This document shows positions 41,126 through 51,557 of a DNA stretch of 64,000 nt, piece by piece. A program made the translations under genes and the position numbers. The DNA is taken from positions 248,001-312,000 of the forward strand of contig NZ_JAGWCB010000006.1 of the NCBI RefSeq assembly GCF_020387415.1, given 5' to 3'. Under the pieces are notes generated by a model that saw only the letters and a list, made by a program, of their open reading frames with translations, was not told the DNA's origin and searched no databases. Source of the DNA: Ideonella benzenivorans. GTDB lineage: Bacteria; Pseudomonadota; Gammaproteobacteria; Burkholderiales; Burkholderiaceae_C. Position 1 is the stretch's first letter. The number at the start of each line of letters is the position of its first letter.

Positions 41126-41934
41126 GCTGGCTCGCGGGGGAGAGCTGCCTCATCACCGGCGGCGGCTCCGGCCTGGGGCGGGCCCTGGTGGCGCGCTTCA
41201 TCGCCGAGGGCGCGCGGGTCGGGGTGCTGGAGCGTTCCGCCGAGAAGGCGGCGGCGCTGCGGGCCGACTTTGGCGCCGCGGTGACGGTGGTCGAGGGCGA
41301 CGTTGCCGACCCGGCGGCCAACGCCCAGGCGGTCGCCGCCACGGTGGAGGCCTTCGGCCAGCTCGACTGCTTCATCGGCAATGCGGCGATCTGGGACCAC
41401 GGCGCGAGCCTGGTGGACACCTCGATGGAAGGCCTGGCCAAGGGCTTCGACGAGCTGTTTGCGATCAACGTCAAGGGCTGCCTGCTGGGGGCCAAGGCCG
41501 CGGCCCCGGCGCTGCTGGCCTCACGCGGTTCGATCATCTACACGCTCTCCAACTCCGCCTTCTACCCGGGCGGTGGCGGGCCGCTGTACACGGCGTCCAA
41601 GCATGCGGTGCTGGGGCTGATGCGCGAGCTGGCCTACGAGCTGGCGCCCAAGGTGCGGGTGAACGCGGTCGGGCCCAGCGGCATGGCCAGCGACCTGCGC
41701 GGCCCGGCGGCGCTGGGCCAGCAGGACCGGGCGATCATGGATTCGCGCAGCCCCGAGGCCATCCGCGCCATCCTGCCGCTGCAGGTCTTTCCCGATCCGG
41801 CCGACTTCACCGGGCCCTTCGTGCTGCTGGCCTCGCGGGCCAACAACCAGACCCTGAGCGGCGTGGCGATCAATGCCGACTGCGGGCTGGGCATCCGCGG
41901 CATCCGCCACGTGGCGGGCGGGCTGTCGCTCTAG
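41122..41934 (+). CDS. hcaB: cis-Dihydrodiol dehydrogenase (short-chain dehydrogenase)
   Basis: SDR enzyme of 270 aa: NAD site [11 protein letters not shown] near 11, GNAAIWD in the middle, and catalytic Tyr-x-x-x-Lys in YTASKHA near 155. It oxidises the phenylpropionate or cinnamate dihydrodiol to the 2,3-dihydroxy compound. The start overlaps hcaC by 4 nt. After it comes the longest gap of the operon (105 bp). Confidence 0.93.
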   Translation: MSWLAGESCLITGGGSGLGRALVARFIAEGARVGVLERSAEKAAALRADFGAAVTVVEGDVADPAANAQAVAATVEAFGQLDCFIGNAAIWDHGASLVDTSMEGLAKGFDELFAINVKGCLLGAKAAAPALLASRGSIIYTLSNSAFYPGGGGPLYTASKHAVLGLMRELAYELAPKVRVNAVGPSGMASDLRGPAALGQQDRAIMDSRSPEAIRAILPLQVFPDPADFTGPFVLLASRANNQTLSGVAINADCGLGIRGIRHVAGGLSL

Positions 41935-42003
41935 CCGCGGCCGGCTCGCGGCCGTCCCCACGCGCCGCCGACCGGGGGATCCCACGCCAGCCATGACAAA
42001 CGA

Positions 42004-42021
42004 GGCGCCTCCGAAGGCGCC
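42004..42021 (+). other. Intercistronic hairpin before mhpB
   Basis: GGCGCCT-CCGA-AGGCGCC: a perfect 7-bp stem with a 4-nt loop, 18 bp before the mhpB ATG and just before its CAGGAG site, in the 105-bp hcaB-mhpB gap. No T run follows. It may stabilise or help process the mRNA. Confidence 0.5.
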
Positions 42022-42039
42022 CACACCAGGAGACTCTTC

Positions 42040-42984
42040 ATGCCAGTCAAGCTGATCTGCGCCTCTCACACGCCGATGATGGACTTCGTGCCCTTGGCGG
42101 GGGAGATCGAGCGCGAGGTGCGCGGCCATTTCGCCAGCCTGGCCGAACAGGTGCGGGCCTACGACCCCGAGCTGATCGTGATGTTCGCGCCCGACCACTT
42201 CAACGGCTTCTTCTACGACCTGATGCCGCCGTTCTGCGTGGGCCTGCGCGGCCAGTCTGCCGGGGACTGGGGCTTTGGCACCGCGGCGCTGGACATCCCG
42301 GAAGCCACCGCGCTGGCGCTGGTGCGCGCGGTGCAGGCCGAGGATGTGGACGTGGCCTATTCCTACCGGATGCAGGCCGACCACGGCTTCACCCAGCCGC
42401 TCAGCCTGCTGACCCAGGGGCAGCGGCCCTGCCCGGTGATTCCCATCTTCATCAACAGCGCGGCGCGCCCGCTGCCGCCGTGCCGGCGCGTGCTGAAGCT
42501 GGGCGAGGCGGTGGGCCGCTTCCTGGCCCAGCGGCCGGAGCGGGTGCTGATCATCGGCTCCGGCGGCCTGTCCCATGACCCGCCCACGCCCCAGTTCGGC
42601 CAGGTGCCGCCGGAGGTGGAGGAATTCCTGATCGCCGGGCGCAACCCCAGCGAGGACGCGCGCGCGCGCCGCCAGAGCAAGGTCATCGAAACCGGGCGCC
42701 GGCTGGCCGCCGGGGAGGACAGCGCCCTGCGGCTGAACGCCGCGTGGGACCGCGGCCTGATCGACACCTTCCTGGACGCCCGGCTGGAGCGCTTTCTGAC
42801 CCTGACCGACGAGGAGATCCTCGCCGAAGGCGGGCGCGGCGGGCAGGAGATCCGCGCCTGGATCGCCGCGTTCTCGGCGCTGCGGGCCTGCGGCGAGTAC
42901 CGCGCCCAGTCGCACTACTACCGCGCCATCGACGAGTGGATCGTCGGCATGGCGATGCTGAGCGCCGAACCGGTGGCGGCCTGA
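42040..42984 (+). CDS. mhpB: 2,3-dihydroxyphenylpropionate/2,3-dihydroxycinnamate 1,2-dioxygenase
   Basis: Type III (LigB-like) extradiol dioxygenase of 314 aa that cleaves the ring of 2,3-dihydroxyphenylpropionate. His115 (ADHGFTQ) and His179 (LSHDPPTP) match the numbering of the catalytic His of E. coli MhpB, and the N-terminus has SHTPMMDF. Iron(II) is bound by the LigB-type site. CAGGAG lies 8 nt before the ATG. It is placed between hcaB and hcaD, joining the two pathways in one operon. Confidence 0.96.
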   Translation: MPVKLICASHTPMMDFVPLAGEIEREVRGHFASLAEQVRAYDPELIVMFAPDHFNGFFYDLMPPFCVGLRGQSAGDWGFGTAALDIPEATALALVRAVQAEDVDVAYSYRMQADHGFTQPLSLLTQGQRPCPVIPIFINSAARPLPPCRRVLKLGEAVGRFLAQRPERVLIIGSGGLSHDPPTPQFGQVPPEVEEFLIAGRNPSEDARARRQSKVIETGRRLAAGEDSALRLNAAWDRGLIDTFLDARLERFLTLTDEEILAEGGRGGQEIRAWIAAFSALRACGEYRAQSHYYRAIDEWIVGMAMLSAEPVAA

Positions 42985-42996
42985 GGAGGACGGACG

Positions 42997-44256
42997 ATGG
43001 TCATGGAAAACTCTCCCGCATCGGGGGGCGCGTGCTTCGTGGTGGTGGGCGGTGGCCAGGCCGGCGCGGTGGCGGCCACGACGCTGCGCCGACTGGGCTT
43101 TGACGGGCGCCTGGTGCTGATCGGCGCCGAGCGGCATCTGCCCTACGAGCGCCCGCCGCTGTCCAAGGAAGTGCTGGTCTCGCCGGCCAGCGCCAAGACG
43201 ACGCTGTTCAGCGCGGCCGACTATGCGCAGCAGCGCATCGAGTGCCGCTTCGGCGTGGCTGTCACCGCGCTCGACGCGCTGGCCCGGACGGTCACGCTGG
43301 CCGATGGCGAGTGCATCGGCTTTGACAAGCTGCTGCTGGCCACCGGGGCCCAGGCGCGGCCCTATCCGCTGCTCGACGGCCTGGGCGAGGGCGTGTTCGC
43401 CGTGCGCACGCTGGACGATGCCGAGGCCCTGCGGGCCCGCCTGCGGGCCGGTGTGCGCCTGCTGGTGGTCGGCGGCGGGGTGATCGGGCTGGAAGTGGCG
43501 GCCAGTGCCCGCGGGCTGGGCGCCGAGGTCTGCGTGATCGAGCGCGGCACCCGGCTGATGAACCGGGCCGCGCCGCTGCACCTGTCCCAGGCGCTGCTGG
43601 ACCTGCACCTGGCCCACGGGGTGCAGGTTGCTTTTGGCGCCGAGCTGACCTGGGCCGGGCGCGACGAGGCCGGCGCGATCGTGCTGGAGGCGGCCGATGG
43701 GCGCCGCTTCGAGGGCGATCTGGTGGTGTACGGCATCGGGGTCACGCTCAACGACGGTCTGGCCCGCCAGGCCGGCCTGGCCGTGGACGACGGCATCCTG
43801 ACCGATGCGCAGGGCATGACCTCGGTCAGTGGCATCTATGCCGCCGGTGACGTGGCCCGCCAGCGCGACCCCCGCACCGGCCGCCACCAGCGTCAGGAGA
43901 CCTGGAGCAATGCCCAGCACCAGGGCGAGCACGTGGCCCGGGCCATGCTTGACGGCAGCAGCTTCGCGCCCGACCTGCCCTGGTACTGGACCGACCAGTA
44001 CGGCCACAACATCCAGGTCGCCGGCGAGGTCGAGGTGGACCGCTGGCTGACCCGGGGCGACGCGGCCGGCCGACGCACCCAGTTCGGCGTGCGCGACGGC
44101 CGCATCGTCGGCGCGATCACCGTCGACAACGGCCGCGAGATGCGCCCTGCGCGCCAGCTGGTGGCCGCCGCCGCGCCGCTGGGCGACGCCGACGCGCTGC
44201 TCGACCCGACCCGCGACCTGCGCAAGCTGGCCACGGCGCTGGCCGCGACGGCCTGA
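42997..44256 (+). CDS. hcaD: Ferredoxin reductase of the phenylpropionate dioxygenase
   Basis: FAD- and NADH-dependent reductase of 419 aa. The FAD motif is [13 protein letters not shown] near 11, followed by [11 protein letters not shown], and the NAD motif is [12 protein letters not shown] near 155. The second FAD contact is YAAGDVARQ near 283. It passes electrons from NADH to HcaC. GAGGAGG precedes the start at 42997; a second ATG is two codons on. The stop overlaps an upstream ATG of the next frame (TGATG). Confidence 0.93.
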   Translation: MVMENSPASGGACFVVVGGGQAGAVAATTLRRLGFDGRLVLIGAERHLPYERPPLSKEVLVSPASAKTTLFSAADYAQQRIECRFGVAVTALDALARTVTLADGECIGFDKLLLATGAQARPYPLLDGLGEGVFAVRTLDDAEALRARLRAGVRLLVVGGGVIGLEVAASARGLGAEVCVIERGTRLMNRAAPLHLSQALLDLHLAHGVQVAFGAELTWAGRDEAGAIVLEAADGRRFEGDLVVYGIGVTLNDGLARQAGLAVDDGILTDAQGMTSVSGIYAAGDVARQRDPRTGRHQRQETWSNAQHQGEHVARAMLDGSSFAPDLPWYWTDQYGHNIQVAGEVEVDRWLTRGDAAGRRTQFGVRDGRIVGAITVDNGREMRPARQLVAAAAPLGDADALLDPTRDLRKLATALAATA

Positions 44257-44285
44257 TGCGCCAGCCCCATCCGGAGATGTTTGAC

Positions 44286-45083
44286 ATGAGCACGATTGCA
44301 TCGAGTCCTCTGGACACGGCGGCCGCGGCCGCGCTGTTGTTCGAGGCCCATCGCAGCGGCCGACCGGTGGCGCCGCTGCGCGACCGGCTGGCCCGGCTGG
44401 ACGCCCAGGCGGCCTACGCCATCCAGGAGGTCAACACACAGGCCTGGCTGGCGCAGGGGCGCCGCCTGGTGGGCCGCAAGATCGGCCTCACCTCCCCGGC
44501 GGTGCAGGCCCAGCTGGGCGTGGACCAGCCCGACTTCGGCATGCTGTTCGCCGACATGGCGGTGGGGGACGGCGAACCGGTGCCGGCCGGGGGCCTGATC
44601 CAGCCCAAGGTGGAGGCCGAGGTGGCGCTGGTGCTGGGGGCCGATCTGACCCATGAGCGCCACACCTATGCCGACCTGATCCGGGCCACCGCCTACGCGC
44701 TGCCGGCGATCGAGATCGTCGACAGCCGCATCGAGGCCTGGAACATTCGCTTTGCCGACACCGTTGCCGACAACGCCTCCAGCGGCCTGTTCGTGCTGGG
44801 CGGGCGCCCGGTGCGCCTGCGCGATGTCGATCTGACCGCCTGCGCGATGCAGATGCACTGCGCGGGCGAGCGGGTCTCACAGGGCCACGGCCGGGCCTGC
44901 CTGGGCAGCCCGCTCAACGCGGCGGTCTGGCTGGCCGACGTGATGGTGCGCTGCGGCCGGCCGCTGCAGGCCGGCGACATCGTCCTGACCGGGGCGCTGG
45001 GGCCCATGGTGGCCGCGGCCTCGGGCCGCAGCTATGAGGTGTTCATCGAGGGCTTGGGCCACGTCAGCGCACGCTTCGCGTGA
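44286..45083 (+). CDS. mhpD: 2-keto-4-pentenoate hydratase
   Basis: Enzyme of 265 aa that adds water to 2-hydroxypenta-2,4-dienoate to give 4-hydroxy-2-oxovalerate. [18 protein letters not shown] near 61 and [14 protein letters not shown] are family blocks, with the metal ligands in [11 protein letters not shown] and [10 protein letters not shown]. The start at 44286 follows GGAG by about 11 nt; an ATG at 44256 overlapping the hcaD stop would add ten residues and is the alternative. Confidence 0.94.
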   Translation: MSTIASSPLDTAAAAALLFEAHRSGRPVAPLRDRLARLDAQAAYAIQEVNTQAWLAQGRRLVGRKIGLTSPAVQAQLGVDQPDFGMLFADMAVGDGEPVPAGGLIQPKVEAEVALVLGADLTHERHTYADLIRATAYALPAIEIVDSRIEAWNIRFADTVADNASSGLFVLGGRPVRLRDVDLTACAMQMHCAGERVSQGHGRACLGSPLNAAVWLADVMVRCGRPLQAGDIVLTGALGPMVAAASGRSYEVFIEGLGHVSARFA

Positions 45084-45113
45084 GCGCCCGTCCGCATCAC
45101 TGAGAGGAAGAAC

Positions 45114-46028
45114 ATGAGCGAGAAGATCAAATGCGCCCTGATCGGGCCGGGCAACATCGGCACCGATCTGCTCTACAAGCTGCAGCGCAGCCCGCTGCTG
45201 GAGCCGGTGTGGATGGTGGGCATCGACCCGACGTCGGAAGGCCTCAAGCGCGCCGCCGAGATGGGCCTGAAGACCACCGCCGACGGGGTGGACGGCCTGC
45301 TGCCCCATGTGCAGGCCGATGGCATCCAGATCGCCTTCGACGCCACCAGCGCCTATGTGCACGCGGAGAACAGCCGCAAGCTCAACGCGCTGGGGGTGAT
45401 GATGATCGACCTGACCCCGGCGGCCATCGGCCCCTTCTGCGTGCCGCCGGTGAACCTGAAGCAGCACGTGGGCCAGAAGGAGATGAACGTCAACATGGTC
45501 ACCTGCGGGGGCCAGGCCACCATCCCGATGGTGGCGGCCATCTCCCGCGTGCAGCCGGTGACCTACGGCGAGATCGTCGCCACCGTGGGCAGCAAGTCGG
45601 TCGGCCCGGGCACGCGCAAGAACATCGATGAATTCACCCGCACCACCTCGGGCGCGGTGGAGAAGGTGGGCGGTGCGCAGAAGGGCAAGGCCATCATCAT
45701 CATCAACCCGGCCGACCCGCCGCTGATCATGCGCGACACGGTGCACTGCCTGACCGCGACCACGCCGGACCAGCCGAAGATCACCGCCTCCATCCACGCC
45801 ATGATCGCCGAGGTGCAGAAGTACGTGCCCGGCTACAAGCTGATCAATGGCCCGGTGTTCGACGGCCACCGCGTGTCGGTGTTCCTGGAGGTCGAAGGGC
45901 TGGGGGACTTCCTGCCCAAGTACGCAGGCAACCTGGACATCATGACCGCCGCCGCGGCCCGCACCGCCGAGATGTTCGCCGAGGAGATCCTCAAGGGCGA
46001 ACTCCAGCTTCAACCGATCGCCGCCTGA
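45114..46028 (+). CDS. mhpF: Acetaldehyde dehydrogenase (acylating)
   Basis: Enzyme of 304 aa that turns acetaldehyde into acetyl-CoA with NAD and CoA. The nucleotide motif is [17 protein letters not shown] near 7, and the catalytic Cys131 is in VTCGGQAT. It forms a complex with MhpE that channels acetaldehyde. AGAGGAAG lies before the ATG. It may also use acetaldehyde released by PhnX, which is a speculative link. Confidence 0.96.
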   Translation: MSEKIKCALIGPGNIGTDLLYKLQRSPLLEPVWMVGIDPTSEGLKRAAEMGLKTTADGVDGLLPHVQADGIQIAFDATSAYVHAENSRKLNALGVMMIDLTPAAIGPFCVPPVNLKQHVGQKEMNVNMVTCGGQATIPMVAAISRVQPVTYGEIVATVGSKSVGPGTRKNIDEFTRTTSGAVEKVGGAQKGKAIIIINPADPPLIMRDTVHCLTATTPDQPKITASIHAMIAEVQKYVPGYKLINGPVFDGHRVSVFLEVEGLGDFLPKYAGNLDIMTAAAARTAEMFAEEILKGELQLQPIAA

Positions 46029-46039
46029 GGAGACCCACC

Positions 46040-47080
46040 ATGAGCCTGCAAGGCAAGAAGATCACCGTCCACGACATGACGCTGCGGGACGGCATGCACC
46101 CCAAGCGCCACCAGATGACGCTGGACCAGATGAAGACCATCGCGGTGGGGCTGGACCAGGCCGGGGTGCCGCTGATCGAAGTGACCCACGGCGATGGCCT
46201 GGGCGGCAGCTCGGTCAACTACGGCTTCCCGGCCCACACCGACGAGGAATACCTGTCGGTGGTGATCCCGCTGATGACGCAGGCCAAGGTCTCGGCGCTG
46301 CTGCTGCCAGGCATCGGCACCGTCGAGGACCTGAAGCGGGCCCATGCGTTGGGCGTGAACACCCTCCGGGTGGCGACCCACTGCACCGAGGCCGATGTCT
46401 CCGAACAGCACATCGGCATGGCCCGCCAGCTGGGCATGGACACGGTTGGCTTCCTGATGATGGCGCACATGAACACGCCCGAAGGGCTGGTCCGCCAGGC
46501 CAAGCTGATGGAGAGCTACGGCGCCAACTGCATCTACGTGACCGACTCGGCCGGGCACCTGCTGCCCGACACCGTGAAGGCGCGGGTGCGCGCGGTGCGC
46601 GACGCGCTCCGGCCGGAGACCGAGCTGGGTTTCCACGGCCACCACAACCTGGCCATGGGCGTGGCCAACTCGATCGCCGCGATCGAGGCCGGGGCCAACC
46701 GCGTGGATGCGGCGGCGGCCGGCCTGGGCGCGGGCGCGGGCAACACGCCGATGGAGGTGCTGGTGGCGGTCTGTGCGCTGATGGGCATCGCCACCGGCGT
46801 GGACGTGTTCAAGATCCAGGACGTGGCCGAGGACCTGGTGGTGCCGATCATGGACTTCCCGATCCGCCTCGACCGCGACGCGCTGACGCTGGGTTATGCC
46901 GGGGTCTACGGCTCCTTCCTGCTGTTCGCCAAGCGGGCGGAGAAGAAGTACGGCGTGCCGGCGCGGGAGATCCTGGTCGAGATGGGCCGGCGCGGCATGG
47001 TCGGCGGCCAGGAAGACATGATCGAAGACACCGCCATGACGCTGGCACGGGCCAAGGGCCTGATGCCGGTCGCGGCCTGA
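46040..47080 (+). CDS. mhpE: 4-hydroxy-2-oxovalerate aldolase
   Basis: Enzyme of 346 aa of the DRE-TIM/HMGL-like aldolase group that splits 4-hydroxy-2-oxovalerate into pyruvate and acetaldehyde. The metal-site motif DMTLRDGMH is near 14; [15 protein letters not shown] near 197 carries the metal His pair. It is the partner of MhpF. TGAGGAG lies close before the ATG, 11 nt after mhpF. Confidence 0.96.
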   Translation: MSLQGKKITVHDMTLRDGMHPKRHQMTLDQMKTIAVGLDQAGVPLIEVTHGDGLGGSSVNYGFPAHTDEEYLSVVIPLMTQAKVSALLLPGIGTVEDLKRAHALGVNTLRVATHCTEADVSEQHIGMARQLGMDTVGFLMMAHMNTPEGLVRQAKLMESYGANCIYVTDSAGHLLPDTVKARVRAVRDALRPETELGFHGHHNLAMGVANSIAAIEAGANRVDAAAAGLGAGAGNTPMEVLVAVCALMGIATGVDVFKIQDVAEDLVVPIMDFPIRLDRDALTLGYAGVYGSFLLFAKRAEKKYGVPAREILVEMGRRGMVGGQEDMIEDTAMTLARAKGLMPVAA

Positions 47081-47097
47081 ACCCCCAGGGAGACACG

Positions 47098-47964
47098 ATG
47101 AGCGCTGCAACCCCCCTCACCGAAGCCGGCACCAGCCGCTTGGCCCGCATCCGCGAAGGCGAGCTGGACCTGCAACTGCACTACAACGACGCTGGCGCGG
47201 GCGCCGAGACGGTCGTGATGCTGCATGGCTCCGGCCCCGGCGCCACCGGCTGGGCCAACTTCAACCGCAATGTGGCGCCGCTGGTGGCGGCCGGCTACCG
47301 GGTGATCCTGATGGACTGCCCGGGCTGGGGCCAGAGCGATCCCATCGTCAGCACCGGGTCCCGGTCAGACCTGAACGCGACCGCGCTGAAAGGCCTGCTC
47401 GACGTGCTCGACATCCCGCAGGCCCACCTGATCGGCAACTCCATGGGCGGCCACAGCGCGGTGGCCTTCACGCTGCGCTACCCCGAGCGGGTGGGCAAGC
47501 TGGTGTTGATGGGCGGCGGCACCGGCGGGGCCAGCCCCTTCGTGCCCATGCCCACCGAGGGCATCAAGCTGCTCCAGGGCCTGTACCGCGAGCCGACCAT
47601 CGAGAACCTGAAGAAGATGATGGCCGTGTTCGTGTTCGATCCGGCCAGCCTGACCGAAGAGCTCTACCAGGCGCGTCTGGCCAACATGCTGGCGCGGCGC
47701 GACCACCTGGAGAACTTCGTCAAGAGCCTGCAGGCCAATCCGCGTCAGTTCCCGGACTTCGGCCCGCGGCTGGGCGAGATCGCGGCCGAGACCCTGGTGG
47801 TGTGGGGCCGCGAGGACCGCTTCGTGCCGATGGACACCGGCCTGCGCCTGCTGGCCGGCATTCCCAAGGTCGAGCTGCATGTGTTCAACCGCTGCGGCCA
47901 CTGGGCGCAGTGGGAGCATGCGGACAGCTTCAACCGCCTGGTGGCGGACTTCCTGTCGCGCTGA
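47098..47964 (+). CDS. mhpC: 2-hydroxy-6-oxonona-2,4-dienedioate hydrolase
   Basis: Alpha/beta hydrolase of 288 aa that cleaves the MhpB product into 2-hydroxypentadienoate and succinate (or fumarate). The catalytic triad is Ser115 (GNSMGG), Asp240 (GREDRFV) and His268 (RCGHWAQ). Oxyanion-type sequence [10 protein letters not shown] is near 41. Last gene of the operon, ending 13 bp from the convergent amgK gene; no intrinsic terminator was found between them. Confidence 0.95.
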   Translation: MSAATPLTEAGTSRLARIREGELDLQLHYNDAGAGAETVVMLHGSGPGATGWANFNRNVAPLVAAGYRVILMDCPGWGQSDPIVSTGSRSDLNATALKGLLDVLDIPQAHLIGNSMGGHSAVAFTLRYPERVGKLVLMGGGTGGASPFVPMPTEGIKLLQGLYREPTIENLKKMMAVFVFDPASLTEELYQARLANMLARRDHLENFVKSLQANPRQFPDFGPRLGEIAAETLVVWGREDRFVPMDTGLRLLAGIPKVELHVFNRCGHWAQWEHADSFNRLVADFLSR

Positions 47965-47977
47965 CCGGCCCGCCGCC

Positions 47978-49039
47978 TCAGCGCAGGCTGAAGGCGGTCG
48001 TCGTCAGCGGGCCCGTCAGCGTCTCCAGCAGGGGGATCAGGGGCTTGAGCTCGACATAGCGGTTGGCCACCCGCACCGCGTACTGGAAGAAGCGCGGCAG
48101 GTCGGCGCTGTACTTGGGCTTGCCGTCGCGGTGCTTGAGGCGGCAGAAGATGCCCAGCACCTTCAGGTGGCGCTGCAGGCCCATCCACTCCAGCTGGCGC
48201 CAGAACTCGCCGAAGTCGGCGTCCACCGGCAGGCCGGCCTTGCGGGCGGCCTCCCAGTAGCGCACCGCCCAGTCGAGCTCGCGTTCCTCGTCCCAGGACA
48301 GGAAGGCGTCACGCAGCAGCGAAGCCACGTCGTAGCTGATGGGGCCGCGCACCGCGTCCTGGAAGTCCAGGATGCCGGGGTTGGGTTCGGTCACCATCAG
48401 GTTGCGCGGCATCCAGTCGCGGTGCACCGCCACCGTGGGCTGGGCCAGGGCGCTGGCCACCAGCCGGTCGCAGATGCGCTGCCAGCGGGCCTGTTGCTCG
48501 GCGGTCCAGGTCACGCCGTACTCGCGCTGCACGCACCACTCGGGAAACAGCGCCAGTTCACGCCGCAGCAGCGCGTCGTCGTAGGGCGGCAAGCTGCTGG
48601 CGTCCACCTTGACCTGCCACTGCACCAGCGCGGCCACGGCCTCGCGCATCAGGCGCTCGGCCTGGGCGCCACCATCGGCCTGCACGGCGTCCAGATACAG
48701 CGTGCTGCCCAGGTCGGTCAGCAGCAGAAAGCCCTGCGCTGCATCGGCGGCCAGCACCTCGGGGCCGTGCAGGCCTGCGGCCTGGATCAGCCCGGCCACC
48801 TGCAGGAAGGGGCGCACGTCCTCCTGGGGCGGCGGCGCGTCCATGATGATGCGCGGCCCCTGGGCCGACTGGATGCGGAAGTAGCGCCGGAAACTGGCGT
48901 CGGCCGAGGCCGGCGCCAGCGTTTCGGGCTGCAGGCCGTGGCGGCTCGCCAGCGGGGCCAGCCAGGCCTGGAAGGCGGCCTCACGGGTCGGATCGGCCCA
49001 GGTGATGGCGGGGGAAGCGGGGAGGGAAGAGGCACTCAT
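47978..49039 (-). CDS. amgK: Phosphotransferase of the AmgK (N-acetylmuramate/glucosamine kinase) type
   Basis: Aminoglycoside phosphotransferase-fold kinase of 353 aa. The catalytic loop is VHRDWMPRNLMV near 210 and the metal loop is GILDFQDAVRGPISYD near 225. AmgK phosphorylates cell-wall sugars for recycling to UDP-MurNAc with MurU; it is typically found beside lptD, as here, divergent from it. murU itself is not in the window. The start at 49039 fits the family; the frame stays open upstream through the divergent promoter region but has no similarity. Confidence 0.87.
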   Translation of the reverse strand: MSASSLPASPAITWADPTREAAFQAWLAPLASRHGLQPETLAPASADASFRRYFRIQSAQGPRIIMDAPPPQEDVRPFLQVAGLIQAAGLHGPEVLAADAAQGFLLLTDLGSTLYLDAVQADGGAQAERLMREAVAALVQWQVKVDASSLPPYDDALLRRELALFPEWCVQREYGVTWTAEQQARWQRICDRLVASALAQPTVAVHRDWMPRNLMVTEPNPGILDFQDAVRGPISYDVASLLRDAFLSWDEERELDWAVRYWEAARKAGLPVDADFGEFWRQLEWMGLQRHLKVLGIFCRLKHRDGKPKYSADLPRFFQYAVRVANRYVELKPLIPLLETLTGPLTTTAFSLR

Positions 49040-49163
49040 GCGCAGTGCGCCTGCCCTCGGCAGACACCGAGGGGCGGGGCTCATGGATAATCTGCGGGAT
49101 TCTAATGACGCCCTCCCCGGGCGGCGGCGGCCGAGAGTCCGCGAAGTGCGTTTGTTCCATCCC

Positions 49164-51557
49164 ATGTCCCCTGTTCCTTCCCGCGTGGCGGCGTCCCCGT
49201 GTGGGCCGCTGCCTGGCCGCGCACGCCGCTTGAGCCGTGCGCTGATGGCCGCCGGGGTGCTGAGTGCGGGGGCCTTGCTGGCCTTGCCGGCCCGGGCCCA
49301 GTCCGGCGCGGCCATCCCGGTGCCCGCGACGCCGGTGCCGGATCCGGCCGCCAGTGCGCCGTTCGGGCAGCTGGTGGCCACCGATGCCCCCAATGGCCCG
49401 GCCCAACTGACGGCCAACACCGTGCACAGCGTGCTGGACGGCGAGAGCGTGGCGGTGGGCGAGGTCGAGCTGCGGCGCGGCGGCCTGGTGCTGACTGCCG
49501 ACCAGCTGCGCTACCTGCAGCCCAGCCAGCTCGCCATCGCCGAAGGGCATGTGACGCTGCGCAACCAGGGGGATCGCTTCACCGGCACGACGGCCCAGTT
49601 GCACCTGGACAGCAACGCCGGCACGGTGGCGCAGCCGACCTACTTCTTCGGCCGCACCCAGGCGGGTGGGCAGGCCGCCCGCATCGATTTCGACAGTCCC
49701 CAGCGCTTGCACGCCTACGACGCCAGCTACAGCAGCTGCCGCCCCGGCGATGGACAGCAGCCCGACTGGGAGCTGCGCATGGACCAGCTCGACCTGGACT
49801 TCGACCAGAACGAAGGCCTGGCCAGGGGCGCGGTGCTGCATTTTCTGGGGGTGCCCATCCTGGCGGCGCCGGTGATGAGCTTCCCGGCCACGGCCGCGGC
49901 CAAGAGCGGCCTGCTGGCGCCGACCTTCAACATCGACTCACGCGGCGGCTTCGAGTACGGGCAGCCCTACTACTGGCGCCTGGCTCCCAATTACGACCTG
50001 ACCCTGGGGCCGGTCCTGTCCACCCGGCGTGACGCCGCGCTGCTGGGCGAGTTCCGTTACCTGGGGGCGCACGACAGCGGGCGCATCGCCGCGCATTACC
50101 TGCCGTTCGACCGCACCATCGACCACCAGCGTTACTCGGTGCAGGCCGAGCACTACGGCGACGATGGCGACGGGCTGCGCTACGAGCTGTCCTACCGCGA
50201 CGCCTCGGACGACCGCTACTGGAAGGATTTCTCCGGGATGTTGTCCACGCCCACGCCGCGGCTGCTGTCGCAGGCGGCCGGGGTGGCCAAGCAGTGGGCC
50301 CTGGACCGGGGCGACGTCACGCTGTACGCCCGCGCTCAGGGCTGGCGCACCTTGCAGGATCCGGACAACCCCATCGTCGTGCCCTACGAGCGCGCACCCC
50401 AGTTGGGGCTGCAGCTGAACCTGGGCTTGATGCAGGGCATCGATTTCTCGCTCGAGACCGAGGCCAACCGCTTCGTGCTGGCCGACCGGACGGCCGACGA
50501 CAACCGGCCCGAGGGCAACCGGGGGCATCTGTTGGCCGCCGTGTCGCGCCGGTTCGACAACGGCTGGGGTTGGCTGACGCCCAAGGCGTCGCTCAACTAC
50601 GCCAGCTATTCGCTGGACCAGCCGATGAGCAACGGCCGCCAGCATGCCAGCCGGGGCATCCCGACCTTCAGCCTGGACAGCGGCCTGCGCATGGCGCGCG
50701 ACGTCTCCTGGTTTGGCGCCGGCCTGACCCAGACGCTGGAGCCGCGGCTGCACTATGTGTTCACCCCTTACCGGGACCAGTCGCTGCTGCCGGAGTTCGA
50801 CACCGCGGCGAGCGACTTCAACTCGATGTCCATCTACCAGGACAACGAGTTCACCGGCATCGACCGGGTCAGCGACGAGCACCAGGTGACGGTCGGGGCG
50901 ACCACCCGTTTCCTGGACGACCAGTCCGGCATCGAGCGGCTGCGTTTTGGCGCGGCCCAGCGTTTCCAGTTCCGCGACCAGCGCCTGACTGCCAGCGGCA
51001 CGCCCAGCACCAAGCGGGCCTCGGACCTGCTGCTGTTCGCCTCCGGCCAGCTCACGCCGGCCTGGAGCATGGACACCATGCTGCAGTACAACTCGGACAT
51101 CCACAGCTCCGAGCGGACGATCCTGTCGACGCGCTACAGCCCGGGGCCGTTCCAGACGATCGCCGGCACCTACCGCTACACCCGCGGCAGCAGCGAGCAG
51201 TTTGAGCTGGGCGTCCAGTGGCCGCTCTACCGCGGCGGCGGCACCGGCTCCTCGGGCCGCTGCCAGGGTACCTTGTACGGCGTCGGGCGGGTCAACTACA
51301 GCATGAAGGACCAGAAGGTCACCGATTCGGTGGCCGGCATCGAGTACGACGCCGGCTGCTGGATCCTGCGTGTGGTCAACAGCCGGCAGTCCACCGGCCA
51401 GAGCGAAGCCACCCAGCGCTGGATGATCCAGCTGGAGCTGGTCGGCCTGTCCAGCCTGGGGACCAACCCGCTGCAGGTCCTGAAGGACAATATCCCCGGT
51501 TACCGGCTGCTGCGCGATGAGGGCGCGGGCCTGTCCCCCACTTCCGAGACCCCATGA
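49164..51557 (+). CDS. lptD: LPS-assembly outer membrane protein LptD
   Basis: Protein of 797 aa. A signal peptide with an Arg-rich start is cut near 46 (LPARA-QS). Next come the periplasmic LptA-like beta-jellyroll (LTADQLRYLQPSQLAIAEG) and a large beta barrel ending in DNIPGYRLL. With LptE it inserts LPS in the outer leaflet. The mature chain has three cysteines (SSCRPG, GRCQG, AGCWIL) and not the four of E. coli, so the disulfide plan differs. The start is uncertain: 49164 gives a normal signal peptide; GATAAT at 49086-49091 may be the -10. The stop overlaps the surA start. Confidence 0.93.
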   Translation: MSPVPSRVAASPCGPLPGRARRLSRALMAAGVLSAGALLALPARAQSGAAIPVPATPVPDPAASAPFGQLVATDAPNGPAQLTANTVHSVLDGESVAVGEVELRRGGLVLTADQLRYLQPSQLAIAEGHVTLRNQGDRFTGTTAQLHLDSNAGTVAQPTYFFGRTQAGGQAARIDFDSPQRLHAYDASYSSCRPGDGQQPDWELRMDQLDLDFDQNEGLARGAVLHFLGVPILAAPVMSFPATAAAKSGLLAPTFNIDSRGGFEYGQPYYWRLAPNYDLTLGPVLSTRRDAALLGEFRYLGAHDSGRIAAHYLPFDRTIDHQRYSVQAEHYGDDGDGLRYELSYRDASDDRYWKDFSGMLSTPTPRLLSQAAGVAKQWALDRGDVTLYARAQGWRTLQDPDNPIVVPYERAPQLGLQLNLGLMQGIDFSLETEANRFVLADRTADDNRPEGNRGHLLAAVSRRFDNGWGWLTPKASLNYASYSLDQPMSNGRQHASRGIPTFSLDSGLRMARDVSWFGAGLTQTLEPRLHYVFTPYRDQSLLPEFDTAASDFNSMSIYQDNEFTGIDRVSDEHQVTVGATTRFLDDQSGIERLRFGAAQRFQFRDQRLTASGTPSTKRASDLLLFASGQLTPAWSMDTMLQYNSDIHSSERTILSTRYSPGPFQTIAGTYRYTRGSSEQFELGVQWPLYRGGGTGSSGRCQGTLYGVGRVNYSMKDQKVTDSVAGIEYDAGCWILRVVNSRQSTGQSEATQRWMIQLELVGLSSLGTNPLQVLKDNIPGYRLLRDEGAGLSPTSETP

